A stretch of 64,000 nt of DNA. It comes from Gammaproteobacteria bacterium. Lineage in GTDB: Bacteria > Pseudomonadota > Gammaproteobacteria > JAABTG01. The stretch covers positions 3,615,549 to 3,679,548 of the forward strand of contig JAXHLS010000002.1 in NCBI GenBank assembly GCA_034522055.1. Direction: 5' to 3'. A model generated the notes under the pieces. The model had not been told where the DNA came from and searched no databases. It was given only the letters and a program-made list of their open reading frames with translations. Made by a program: the position numbers and the translations under genes. Below, in pieces: positions 14,669 to 22,323 of the stretch (the stretch's first letter is position 1; every line of letters begins with the position of its first letter).

Positions 14669-15366
14669 CGCACCGGCCCGGCGTCGAGTTCGATGGGGGT
14701 GATATGGGCATCCACCCGGGACAGGTCGGTGGGCGGGTGGCCGGCAGGTGCCTCGATGTCGGTGACGCCGAAGCGGGCCATGTCGGCCACGGGCAGGGTG
14801 TAGTAGTCGGGGACCTCGTAGGGCGGCATCTTGCCCACCCAGGCGAGGTGGCCGTCGACGCCGATGTCGGCGAAGAAGGCGTCCTCCAGGGCCGCCAGGC
14901 GCTCGGCCGCGACGCGGGCACGGGTCCGGGCGGTGGCCGCGTCTTCGCCGTGCCGCGCCATGCGCGCGGCGGCGTCGTCCCGCCACAAGCCGGTCTCCAC
15001 CAGATGGCGGTAGCTGCCATGCCAGGCCACCACTGCCCCGGGGCGGATGACTTTGCGCCGGCCGGCGGGGAACACGTAGTTGGCGCAGGCGGACAGGCAG
15101 TGGCCGACCACCACCACGTCGACGCCGTGCCCGTGCACCCAGCGCCCGAGGGTGATGGCGGCCTCCACGGAGCCGCCCATGGAGGTGATGGCGAGTTCGG
15201 TCACGGGCCTGTCTGCGACACCCTCGAAGAAGGCGCGGTTGGCCCCGGCGTCGATGTCGCCGCGGTAGGTGGCGGTCCCGGCGATGGCCGGAGGGATGGC
15301 CGCAGTGGTGGCGAGGAGGGCGGTCAGCAACAAAGGCGGGATACGGGCCATGGTGATGGGTGGCAA
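14665..15366 (-). CDS. Secreted ClpP-fold (crotonase-like) protein
   Basis: 233 aa. A signal peptide (PPLLLTALLATTAAIPPAIAG) is followed by a ClpP/crotonase-like core: AITSMGGSVEAAI (oxyanion glycine loop), VVVVGHCLSACANYVFPAG (candidate catalytic Ser in SAC) and VVAWHGSYR (candidate catalytic His). This arrangement fits periplasmic ClpP-like serine hydrolases. Alternative start at the MARIPP methionine (15351). It overlaps by 4 bp the HhH DNA-binding gene downstream, an unexpected pairing of a periplasmic and a cytoplasmic protein. Confidence 0.72.
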   Translation of the reverse strand: MPPITMARIPPLLLTALLATTAAIPPAIAGTATYRGDIDAGANRAFFEGVADRPVTELAITSMGGSVEAAITLGRWVHGHGVDVVVVGHCLSACANYVFPAGRRKVIRPGAVVAWHGSYRHLVETGLWRDDAAARMARHGEDAATARTRARVAAERLAALEDAFFADIGVDGHLAWVGKMPPYEVPDYYTLPVADMARFGVTDIEAPAGHPPTDLSRVDAHITPIELDAGPVR

Positions 15367-15535
15367 TCCGTTGGTCGAAGGTGGTTTGGGGCTACCAGGC
15401 CCAGTTTACCTCACGGCGCCCCGGGCGCAGGGCCCCGGCCCGCCCCTTGAACCCCCGGGTTCCGCCTATAGAATGCGCGCTCCGGCGGCGCAGGCCGCCT
15501 CGACCCTGGTGTGTTTACTGTAAGGAGATGGATTC

Positions 15536-15916
15536 ATGACGAGCTGTCCTTTCTGCAAGGCCGACCCCAGCGGGCTCTTCTGGGAATCGGATCGGGTACG
15601 GGTGATGTGGGACAGCCGTCCCCTCACGGACGGCCATACCCTGGTGGTGCCTGTCCGCCATGTGGCCTCCTACTTCGAGACCACCATCGAGGAGCGTACC
15701 GCCCTGGCCGCGGCCCTGGACGTGGCGAAGGCGGCGGTGGAGGAGCGCTACCACCCCGATGGCTACAACATCGGCATCAACGACGCCCCCGCGGCCGGGC
15801 AGACGGTCCCCCACTGCCACATTCACCTGATCCCCCGTTACGAAGGAGACACCGCCGATCCCCGGGGCGGCGTGCGCTGGATCCTCCCGGACCGGGCCCG
15901 CTATTGGCAGAGCTGA
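15536..15916 (+). CDS. HIT family nucleotide hydrolase
   Basis: 126 aa. The histidine triad HCHIHLIPR near residues 100-108 contains the nucleophilic middle His, and the N-terminus CPFCKAD gives part of a zinc site. HIT proteins hydrolyse or transfer nucleotide monophosphates from dinucleoside polyphosphates or phosphoramidates. AAGGAG lies about 9 bases before the ATG. It is divergent from the ClpP-fold gene. Confidence 0.88.
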   Translation: MTSCPFCKADPSGLFWESDRVRVMWDSRPLTDGHTLVVPVRHVASYFETTIEERTALAAALDVAKAAVEERYHPDGYNIGINDAPAAGQTVPHCHIHLIPRYEGDTADPRGGVRWILPDRARYWQS

Positions 15917-16197
15917 GGCCTTGGTGTCGGCCAGGCAGAGGCCGAGCAGATGTTCTCTGATTGCCCCGCGATACCCCGCCTGGGCTTCAGGCCACCCGGT
16001 TCCTCACGGCCAAGTGCGGGATTGCCTGCCAGGCGCAGGGCCCAGTTCCACAGGGCCGAGTCCTGCACCGGTAACACCAGGAAGAAGTGTTCGAGAATCG
16101 CAAGCCTCAGTAGAGTGGCCACCAGGACCGTGGCGGTCTTTTCGAAGTCACCGGTACCCTCACCCGTGATGGTCGCCAGCACGAACTCTGGATCATC
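15901..16197 (-). pseudogene. puhE: Remnant of photosynthetic complex assembly gene puhE
   Basis: The minus frame from about 16190 contains FVLATITG, then VLVATLLRLAILEHFFLVLP and ALWNWALRL, the conserved C-terminal membrane segment of PuhE (DUF3623), an assembly factor for the phototrophic reaction centre. Upstream residues of this frame are low-complexity and unlike PuhE, and no start is present, so only the last ~60 residues plus a tail survive. It lies directly after the heme oxygenase gene on the same strand, matching photosynthesis gene cluster order in some purple bacteria. Region 16198-16331 holds no other recognisable gene. Confidence 0.55.
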
Positions 16198-16331
16198 GGA
16201 GGCATGGCGTTGCTGGCGATGGGCGGAGTGGGCCAGGCCTTGACCACGGCGTGGGGGATTCGGTGGCGCGCACGGCCAAGCTGCTGGAGTGCCTCTATCG
16301 CTACCGCGCCCACGCCGCCGGCGGCGAATGA

Positions 16332-16994
16332 CTACGGCCCAGGGTTGGCGGCCTCCTCGACCGACTGGGATAGGGCGATGTTGCACTCGAAGGCGTAGCG
16401 GGCCTCCGCCACCATCTCCGCCGTGTCGAGCGCAGGGGCGAGGCGGTCCAGGGCGGCGCGGTAATCGGCGATGCAACGGGGTACGTCGGGGATGGCGGGG
16501 AAATGGTAAAAGCCTAGTTCCCGGGTTGTGAGACCCAGGGTCTCTCCGAGCACGCGGCTGAGGATGCGCCCGCCGTTCAGATCCCCTAGATAACGGACGT
16601 AGGCATGGGCCGCGAGGCCGGCGGCGGACACCTCTTCGACGCGCTGTTGGTAGGCGGCGCCCGCCTCAAGCAGGGGGATCTCGTGGCGCCAGCGGGCCCC
16701 GGCCAAGTGCCGAAGGTCCCGTTCCAGGGCCGCGGCCCGGTAGAGACCGGGGCGGGCCAGTTCTCGCAGCGGGCCGTCGCCGGCCGCCTCGAGGCGCCGT
16801 TCCATGGCGGCGTAGACGGGCTCCAGGTTGCGCAGCAGCAGCAGGTAGGCGCCATGCCCGGCGGTGCCCGCCAGCAATTCGCGGATGACGCCTGTGCGTT
16901 CCGCCCGTTTATGGACGTCGCGGGTGGCTTCCCGCAGGGCCAGGGAGAGGGGACGGCCGTTCTTGACCAGGGCTGCGGGGCTGGGCTCGGGCAT
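16332..16994 (-). CDS. Heme oxygenase
   Basis: 220 aa. LREATRDVHKRAERTGVIREL carries the proximal heme-ligand His and VRYLGDLNGGRILSRVL is the flexible distal-helix motif (GDLxGG) of heme oxygenases, which open heme to biliverdin, CO and iron. The ATG at 16994 begins MPEPSPAALV; longer frames add proline-rich shadow sequence. Heme oxygenase genes lie between acsF and puhE in some purple-bacterial photosynthesis clusters, and here it is flanked by decayed pieces of exactly those genes. It appears intact and may now serve iron release or heme turnover. No bacteriophytochrome is nearby. Confidence 0.85.
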   Translation of the reverse strand: MPEPSPAALVKNGRPLSLALREATRDVHKRAERTGVIRELLAGTAGHGAYLLLLRNLEPVYAAMERRLEAAGDGPLRELARPGLYRAAALERDLRHLAGARWRHEIPLLEAGAAYQQRVEEVSAAGLAAHAYVRYLGDLNGGRILSRVLGETLGLTTRELGFYHFPAIPDVPRCIADYRAALDRLAPALDTAEMVAEARYAFECNIALSQSVEEAANPGP

Positions 16995-17106
16995 GGAGTG
17001 GGGTCGCCGGCGGCCGGGGATGAATGGCGTACAGCATAGCAGAGGGTGCGGTTGGGTCGGCCTTTCCCCTGGGCCGGGCATGGCGGGTGCGGGTGGCGGG
17101 TGGAGC

Positions 17107-17364
17107 TTACCAGGCGGGCGCCATGCGCACCTGTCCCGGAGTCTCGTTGTGCTTCACCGGCAGCAGATACAGGCGGCCGAATACCGTGGCGGCCCGCAGG
17201 GCGAGGATGCCACGGCGTGCCAGGGAGACCAGGCCGCCCCGTTTCTTGGCCTCGAGGACGGCGATGTTGACCATGATATTCGCGCCCTCGCCGCGGGCGA
17301 TGACATCGATCCAGGGTGCCTCCGTGAGCACCTGCTGGTACATGAAGGTGGCATGGATTCCCTC
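17107..17364 (-). pseudogene. Chimeric remnant: bchE-like start joined to acsF-like end
   Basis: The frame begins abruptly with [25 protein letters not shown], the end of the B12-binding domain of BchE, the oxygen-independent Mg-protoporphyrin ester cyclase. It then changes near [13 protein letters not shown] into [10 protein letters not shown] and VRMAPAW, which I recognise as the C-terminus of AcsF, the oxygen-dependent cyclase. Both enzymes catalyse the same bacteriochlorophyll step by unrelated mechanisms. All catalytic parts (radical-SAM cluster, diiron site) are missing. A deletion joining the two genes is the simplest explanation. The AcsF part is less certain than the BchE part. Confidence 0.55.
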
Positions 17365-17466
17365 ATGCAGAAGAAAAACCCCGCAGGTTCCTTGAGGACC
17401 TGACCTGGGCCAAGCGCTTCCTGCTGCTGTTCCGCGCCGTGCAGTGACGGGCGGCGGGTGCGGCCA

Positions 17467-17946
17467 TCACCGGCCGTTGTCGTCCTCCTCCTCCAGGAAC
17501 CGTTCGTTGCCGGCGGTGAGGCGTTGGAACACGCCGAGCCCCATGAGCAGGAAGACCGAGGCCACCAGGAGGGCGGTGGGGTAGAGCAGGTTGGTCATGT
17601 TGGTGGTGCCGGTCTGGAAGATGAATACCAGGGCCTCCAGGGCGCTGGCGATGATGACGATCACCAGAAACTTGGTCAGGGTGCGCCGGGCCTCCCGGGC
17701 CGACCGTAACTCGCGGTCCCGCACCACCTGCTCCTCGAACAGGTACTTGGCGATGTCGAACACCGCCATGGAGATGACGATGAGACCGATGGCATCGAGG
17801 GAGACGTCGATGTAGGGTCGCCCATGGTACAGGGCATGGCCCACCTCCCACAGGCCGTAACCGATGAGCAGCAGGCTGATGAGCAGCAGGGCGATGCTGG
17901 CCAGCAGGTAGACCAGAGCGTTGGCGTAGTCGAGCAGCTTCATCAT
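17467..17946 (-). CDS. Four-helix inner-membrane protein downstream of CHAD gene
   Basis: 159 aa, starting at MMKLLDYANALVYLLASIALL. Four hydrophobic segments are evident (about 8-35, 48-70, 95-118, 125-145) with an acidic end (FLEEEDDN). A charged stretch EEQVVRDRELRSAREARRTL lies between helices 2 and 3. It resembles uncharacterised small membrane proteins of proteobacteria; function is unknown. The start lies 20 bp after the CHAD stop, so the two form an operon. The interval 17365-17466 shows only out-of-frame remnants. Confidence 0.7.
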   Translation of the reverse strand: MMKLLDYANALVYLLASIALLLISLLLIGYGLWEVGHALYHGRPYIDVSLDAIGLIVISMAVFDIAKYLFEEQVVRDRELRSAREARRTLTKFLVIVIIASALEALVFIFQTGTTNMTNLLYPTALLVASVFLLMGLGVFQRLTAGNERFLEEEDDNGR

Positions 17947-17966
17947 GGTCTCGTTGCCGTCTGTTG

Positions 17967-18899
17967 TCAGGTGCGCCACACCCGCCAGTAGGCACCCAGA
18001 CGCTGGCGTAAGGTGGCGGGCTTCTCTGCATAGACGCGGCGGCCGAGGGCCAGGGCCTGCCGGCGCAGGGTGGCCTGGCGCTCCGCCACCCGGTGGCGCA
18101 GGCGGTCCAATTCTGAAGTTGTCGCCACGCCATCGGGCAGATGGTCCAGCATCGCGTTGAACACGGCCAGGTCGTGGTCGTCTCCCAGCAGATCCGACAG
18201 TTCCTTGAGGACACGGGCGCGGCATCCCATGATGTCCGGCCAGGTCTTTTTGAGCAGTCGACTGTGATACCAGTGGTCTTTCGCCCGTTTGCGCCAGTCA
18301 TGGAAACGGCTATCGGTGGGATCCGTCATGGCGGCGTCCAGTGTCTTGCGGCCACGCCCGTAGGCGCGTTTGAGGCCGGGACCCAGCATCCCGAAGCCAT
18401 GCCCTTCGAGGGGCCACTCGGTGACCGCCCGGCGGGCCTCTTCCAGGGCCTTCGCCACGTCCGCCTTGTGGTCGTCCAGGGTACCACTGTTTTGGTAGGC
18501 GGCATCCCGCGCGGCCACCAGATGGCCATGCAGGCCGGCGAAGGGCGGTACCGCGTGCTCCGCCGGCAGATCCTCGCGCAGGGCCTCGAGGGTGGCCACC
18601 ATCACCTCGGCATCGCGGGGTCCAGACAGGGCGCGGCCGAGGTCGCGAAAGCGCCGGTTCTCGGCCCCGTAGCGGCCCTTGCCCAAGACCGGTCTCACCA
18701 GGCGCAGCAGGGCGCGGATCTTCTTCAGCCGCTTGCGCGCCTGATGAACCGCCGCCGCGGACGCCATATCCTCGTCGCCGAGTTCGTCCCGGGCCTGCTC
18801 CATCTGCTCCAGGGCAATACGCCGAACGCCGTCCGCGACGGACTCCTTGCGCTTCAGGTGGTAGGGCATGGAAAACGCTTCATGGGTCAGCTCGCTCAT
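17967..18899 (-). CDS. CHAD domain protein (polyphosphate-binding type)
   Basis: 310 aa. HQARKRLKKIRALLRLVRP near residue 60 and the second half-repeat FHDWRKRAKDHWYHSRLL with DLLGDDHDLAVFNAML are the conserved basic helices of the CHAD fold, whose His/Lys/Arg-lined surface binds inorganic polyphosphate. Conserved N-terminus LKRKESVADGVRRI. The ATG at 18899 is chosen; a GTG at 18923 and an ATG at 18869, next to the conserved start, are alternatives. It forms an operon with the membrane protein downstream. A role at polyphosphate granules is inferred from the family. Confidence 0.85.
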   Translation of the reverse strand: MSELTHEAFSMPYHLKRKESVADGVRRIALEQMEQARDELGDEDMASAAAVHQARKRLKKIRALLRLVRPVLGKGRYGAENRRFRDLGRALSGPRDAEVMVATLEALREDLPAEHAVPPFAGLHGHLVAARDAAYQNSGTLDDHKADVAKALEEARRAVTEWPLEGHGFGMLGPGLKRAYGRGRKTLDAAMTDPTDSRFHDWRKRAKDHWYHSRLLKKTWPDIMGCRARVLKELSDLLGDDHDLAVFNAMLDHLPDGVATTSELDRLRHRVAERQATLRRQALALGRRVYAEKPATLRQRLGAYWRVWRT

Positions 18900-19240
18900 G
18901 TTCGGTGTACATCTCGAGGACACCCCATATTCCGGGCCATGTCAACGCCGGGGCGATCCTTCGCCCTTCATGCGGGTGGATCAAATGCAGCGGACCCGCC
19001 TTGCCTCGACCACCCGAGCACACCGGAGCCTTTGGGAAGCGACCATGGAGTGTACCGTCGGGTATCATCGTCCCGCGGGATCATCAAATGTGGAGGAGGG
19101 CGGCGGATGAAGAGGATTATAGTCGATGTAACATCGAGGGCTTGGTACCCGCCGGGGTGCGAGACCGGGCTGTGCAGGCGCCGTGAAGGTATGAAGGGCA
19201 ATGGCACGAAGCAACGTCGCCGGCGGGGGGGCGAACGGCC
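18900..19240. other. Intergenic region between CHAD and DUF1028 genes
   Basis: About 340 bp between divergently transcribed genes. It should contain both promoters, but no clear -35/-10, palindrome or small gene could be picked out. A GGAGGAGGG purine run near 19090 does not precede a convincing start. Confidence 0.4.
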
Positions 19241-19864
19241 ATGACCTTTTCCATCGTCGCCATCGATCGCGACACCGAGGCCTTCGGCTCCGCGGTGGCC
19301 AGCCGCTCGGTGGCGGTGGGCGGCACGGTGGCCTATTCGCGGGTGGGAGTGGGGGTGGTGAACACCCAGAGCTACGCCCATCTGACCCTCGGGGAACGGG
19401 TGCTGGACGAGATGGAGAAGGGGGTCGCACCCCAGGATGCCCTTGCGCGGATCCTGCGCACCGACGCTCGGGCCGATGCCCGCCAGATCATCGCCATCGA
19501 TGTGGCGGGGCGCCGCGGCGCGTGGTCGGGCTCCGACTGCAGGCCCCACTATCACCAGCAGTTGGGCATGGATTGCGTGGCCGCCGGCAACTGGCTGACC
19601 AGCACCGTAGTGGTTGACCGCATGGTGGAGGCCTTCGAGCACAGCGCCGGGCGCACCCTCGGGGAGCGTCTGATGGCCGCCCTGGAGGCTGGCGAGGCGG
19701 CGGGCGGCGACAGCCGCGGCCGCCAGGCGGCGGCGGTGAAGGTGAAGCCGGGACGCAAAGACAAGCCGGTGGCCATCAATCTCGATCTGCGGGTGGATGA
19801 CCATCCACAGCCGTTGCAGGAACTGCAGCGGCTCTATCGAATCTTCAGGGAAGAGTTTCGTTGA
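19241..19864 (+). CDS. DUF1028 family protein (Ntn-hydrolase-like fold)
   Basis: 207 aa. The start MTFSIVAIDRDTEAFGSAVAS, VNTQSYAHLTLGERVLDEM and GMDCVAAGNWL match DUF1028, proteins of Ntn-hydrolase-like fold related to acylases. The C-terminus ends in DLRVDDHPQPLQELQRLYRIF, a conserved family tail. The precise substrate is not known. It stands 124 bp ahead of the small-protein/amidoligase/amidotransferase operon and could be functionally tied to it as an amide-bond hydrolase; that is inference from proximity. Confidence 0.82.
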   Translation: MTFSIVAIDRDTEAFGSAVASRSVAVGGTVAYSRVGVGVVNTQSYAHLTLGERVLDEMEKGVAPQDALARILRTDARADARQIIAIDVAGRRGAWSGSDCRPHYHQQLGMDCVAAGNWLTSTVVVDRMVEAFEHSAGRTLGERLMAALEAGEAAGGDSRGRQAAAVKVKPGRKDKPVAINLDLRVDDHPQPLQELQRLYRIFREEFR

Positions 19865-19988
19865 TGCGTTTCTTGGCGACCGAGGGTGCGTCATGTCAAC
19901 CTTCCGGTGGGTCACCGGCCCCGGAAATCCCGCCCCGGCGGGTCGATAGCTCATCTGGTCAGTGAGGCCCGTAGCGGAGGCAACAGCC

Positions 19989-20327
19989 ATGCAGGACAAG
20001 TCCATTCCGGCCGCCACCCAATTGCTGTGGCAGGGCCGCCAAACCGTGGAGGAGGTGCGCGGCCTGGTGGCATCCCTCAAAGAATCGGTGGCCGTCGAAC
20101 TCCAGCTGCCTCCCGATCTACACCACACCCTGTATGCCAGGCTTTATCCCCAGGCCACCGGCGAGGCCGTGGAGGAAGTGGCGCTGGAGGGCGGCGCCGA
20201 GCTGTTGCGGCGCATCGAGGACCTGCCCGGCATCGACGGGCTGGCCGCGGTCCGTGAACTGGTGGAGCAGGAGGGTCTCAAGGTACGTATCGTCAGCCCG
20301 GGTCCCACCATCATCCTCTACTCCTGA
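19989..20327 (+). CDS. Small protein of unknown function heading the amidoligase operon
   Basis: 112 aa from the ATG at 19989; a start at 19962 is possible. It is predicted mostly alpha-helical (QTVEEVRGLVASLKESVAVE, EAVEEVALEGGAELLRRI), with no signal peptide, membrane helix or cysteine motif, and a short beta-like end (LKVRIVSPGPTIILYS). I do not recognise a family. The downstream amidoligase start overlaps its stop, so the proteins are coupled and it is a candidate substrate or partner of the amidoligase/amidotransferase pair. Confidence 0.6.
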   Translation: MQDKSIPAATQLLWQGRQTVEEVRGLVASLKESVAVELQLPPDLHHTLYARLYPQATGEAVEEVALEGGAELLRRIEDLPGIDGLAAVRELVEQEGLKVRIVSPGPTIILYS

Positions 20328-21352
20328 TGCCGGATGAGGAATACCCCACCGTGAGTCCATCCCCTCTGCCTTTGCCGCCGCGAACCCATACTGAACGGGG
20401 TGAACTGCGCCGCCTTGGCGTGGAACTGGAACTCACGGGCCTGTCCATCGACGCCCTGGCGGCCCTGGTGGCCGGGGAGACCGGGGGCCAGGTGGACAGC
20501 GTCAGCCGCTACGAGTCGGTGGTGGAGGGCGACCCGGCCGGCCCCTGGCTCATCGAACTGGACTGGGATTGGCTCAAGCGCAAGGGCCGGGAGCCCCGGC
20601 ACCCGGACGGACTGCTGGACAACCTCGATGAGTTGGGCGAGGGGATCCTGCGGGCCGGCGCCGAGCGCCTGGTGCCTATGGAGGTGATCAGCCCGCCCCT
20701 GCCCATGGACCGCCTGGAGGAGGTGGAGGGGCTCATCGAGCGCCTGCGGGAGGCGGGCGCCCGCGGTACCACCGACGGGCTGGTGAACGCCTTCGGAATG
20801 CAGCTCAATCCCGAGGTGCCCGCCACCGATGCGGACACCCTGACCCGCTTCCTGAAGGCCTTTCTGTGTCTCTACGACTGGCTCAAATTGCGCGCCGAAG
20901 TAGACCTGACGCGGCGCCTCACGGCCTACGTGGACCCCTTCCCGCCCGACTATGTGCAGAAGGTGGTGAGCCTCGATTACCAGCCGGACCTCGATGCCCT
21001 GATGGACGATTACCTGTTCGCCAATCCCACCCGCAATCGTGCTCTGGACCTGCTGCCCCTGTTTGCCCACCTGGACGAGCGGCGAGTCCAGCGGGTCGTG
21101 GGCGACGACCGGGTCAAGGCCCGGCCGGCCTTTCACTACCGCTTGCCCAACTGCGAGGTGGACCGCCCCGGCTGGGGGATCCACGTGGCCTGGGGTGACT
21201 GGCTGGAGGTGGAGCGCCTGGCGGATGACGGGGCGCGGCTGGACGAGGTGTGCCGCCACTATGCGGCCTTCCTGGAGCGGCCCATGAGTGCCCTGTTCGA
21301 GGACTGGGCCCGACAGGTACAGCGATGGCTGCCGTCCATACCAGGCCCCTGA
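20327..21352 (+). CDS. Putative amidoligase (glutamine-synthetase/gamma-GCS-like fold)
   Basis: 341 aa. LRRLGVELELTGLSIDAL (Glu pair for metal binding), a YESVVEGD strand, VPMEVISPPLPMDRLEEVEGL and STDGL-like GTTDGLVNAFGMQLNPEV are the motifs of the Amidoligase_2 family, ATP-dependent enzymes forming amide bonds between an amino group and a carboxylate. It overlaps the preceding and following genes, showing tight coupling. The pairing of amidoligases of this type with a class I glutamine amidotransferase is a known genomic association thought to modify peptides or cell-wall components; substrates are unproven. Confidence 0.78.
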   Translation: MPDEEYPTVSPSPLPLPPRTHTERGELRRLGVELELTGLSIDALAALVAGETGGQVDSVSRYESVVEGDPAGPWLIELDWDWLKRKGREPRHPDGLLDNLDELGEGILRAGAERLVPMEVISPPLPMDRLEEVEGLIERLREAGARGTTDGLVNAFGMQLNPEVPATDADTLTRFLKAFLCLYDWLKLRAEVDLTRRLTAYVDPFPPDYVQKVVSLDYQPDLDALMDDYLFANPTRNRALDLLPLFAHLDERRVQRVVGDDRVKARPAFHYRLPNCEVDRPGWGIHVAWGDWLEVERLADDGARLDEVCRHYAAFLERPMSALFEDWARQVQRWLPSIPGP

Positions 21353-22002
21353 TTGCCGTCACCGGGCCGACCCGCGGCGGTGCCGCGCCTCGGGTGCTGG
21401 TGCACCTGGCGCTGTGGCTGGCGGGCGGACGGGTGGTGCAGTTGAGCCCGCGGCGCAGCAGTTCTCCGGAGCCCTACCAGGGGGTGGTGGTCACCGGCGG
21501 CCATGATGTGGACCCGGTACTCTACGCGGCCGAGTCCGAGGTGAGGCCGCGCTACGACAGTGAGCGGGACGCCTTCGAGTCGCGTGTCATCGACAACGCC
21601 CTCGAGCGGGATCTGCCCCTGCTGGGGATCTGCCGCGGGGCACAGTTGCTCAACGTGCGTCTCGGTGGCAACCTGTTTCAGGAACTGCGGTCCCGGCGCC
21701 ATCACACCTCCAACCGTTCCACCATCCTGCCCCTCAAGACCCTCGAAGTGGTGGAGGGCAGCCGCCTCCATGGCCTGCTGGGCGCCGACCGGGCGCGCAT
21801 CAACAGCATCCACAACCAGGGCATCGACCGTCTGGGAGAAGGTCTGGTGGTCTCGGGCCGCGACCTGGACGGCATCGTCCAGGCCGTGGAGGCTCCCCGC
21901 AGTACCTGGCTCATGGGTGTGCAGTGGCATCCCGAGTTCCTGATCTTCGTAGCGCGCCAGCGGCGGCTGTTCAAGGCCCTGGTGGAAGCCGCCCGGGGTT
22001 GA
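21325..22002 (+). CDS. Class I glutamine amidotransferase / gamma-glutamyl hydrolase (PuuD-like)
   Basis: 225 aa. The triad is visible: nucleophile Cys in LGICRGAQLLNV, and His/Glu in GVQWHPEF; VVVTGGHDVDPVLY is the oxyanion-side strand of the peptidase C26 family. It either releases gamma-linked glutamyl groups or supplies ammonia. The ATG at 21325 lies 28 bp inside the amidoligase gene. Together they could make and break an amide bond on the same compound. Confidence 0.85.
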   Translation: MAAVHTRPLIAVTGPTRGGAAPRVLVHLALWLAGGRVVQLSPRRSSSPEPYQGVVVTGGHDVDPVLYAAESEVRPRYDSERDAFESRVIDNALERDLPLLGICRGAQLLNVRLGGNLFQELRSRRHHTSNRSTILPLKTLEVVEGSRLHGLLGADRARINSIHNQGIDRLGEGLVVSGRDLDGIVQAVEAPRSTWLMGVQWHPEFLIFVARQRRLFKALVEAARG

Positions 22003-22005
22003 TCC

Positions 22006-22233
22006 ATGGAGGCCGATGCCGGCCTGTTCCTGGTGTCCTTCCAGGCCGCCACTCTGTTGCCTGCCTATTCGGAAGTGGTGTTCGCGCGGCCTGCTGGCGG
22101 CGACGCCCTCACCTTCGTCGCCGGCTTCATGAAGGTGAGGTTCGACGTATTCATCCTCCTGACGGGCTGCGGCGAGGGCATGCGCTACGTCTTCCTGCCC
22201 GGTTTGGTAAACTGGTTCTATACCACCTTGTGA
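22006..22233 (+). pseudogene. YqaA/DedA-like membrane protein with large internal deletion
   Basis: 75 aa. The first 27 residues (GLFLVSFQAATLLPAYSEVV) match the start of YqaA-type membrane proteins. Residues 30-75 (GGDALTFVAGFMKVRFDVFI, then GMRYVFLPGLV) match the C-terminal part, where GDALTFVAG normally follows about 80 residues of helices absent here. The remnant keeps frame, so a shortened protein may still be made, but it lacks the core fold. It starts 3 bp after the amidotransferase stop. Confidence 0.65.
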
Positions 22234-22280
22234 GGTGCCCGGGGGGCAGGCGCCGCCGGCCCCCCGGCCCCCCGGGCACC
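22234..22280. terminator. GC-rich hairpin between the amidoligase operon and the Crp gene
   Basis: GGTGCCCGGGGGGC at 22234-22247 and its exact reverse complement at 22267-22280 form a 14-bp stem with a 19-base loop. No U-tract follows, so it is a candidate terminator or transcript-stabilising hairpin rather than a proven intrinsic terminator. It lies just after the YqaA-like remnant and 44 bp before the regulator start. Confidence 0.55.
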
Positions 22281-22323
22281 GCGCGCCCGCCCTTGTCCGC
22301 AACCCACCCAGAGGTAAACTGGA

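Noticed and set aside
17363-18301. 312-codon minus frame over the CHAD/membrane-protein region
   Set aside because: Out of frame with both real genes; Pro/Arg/His-rich shadow.
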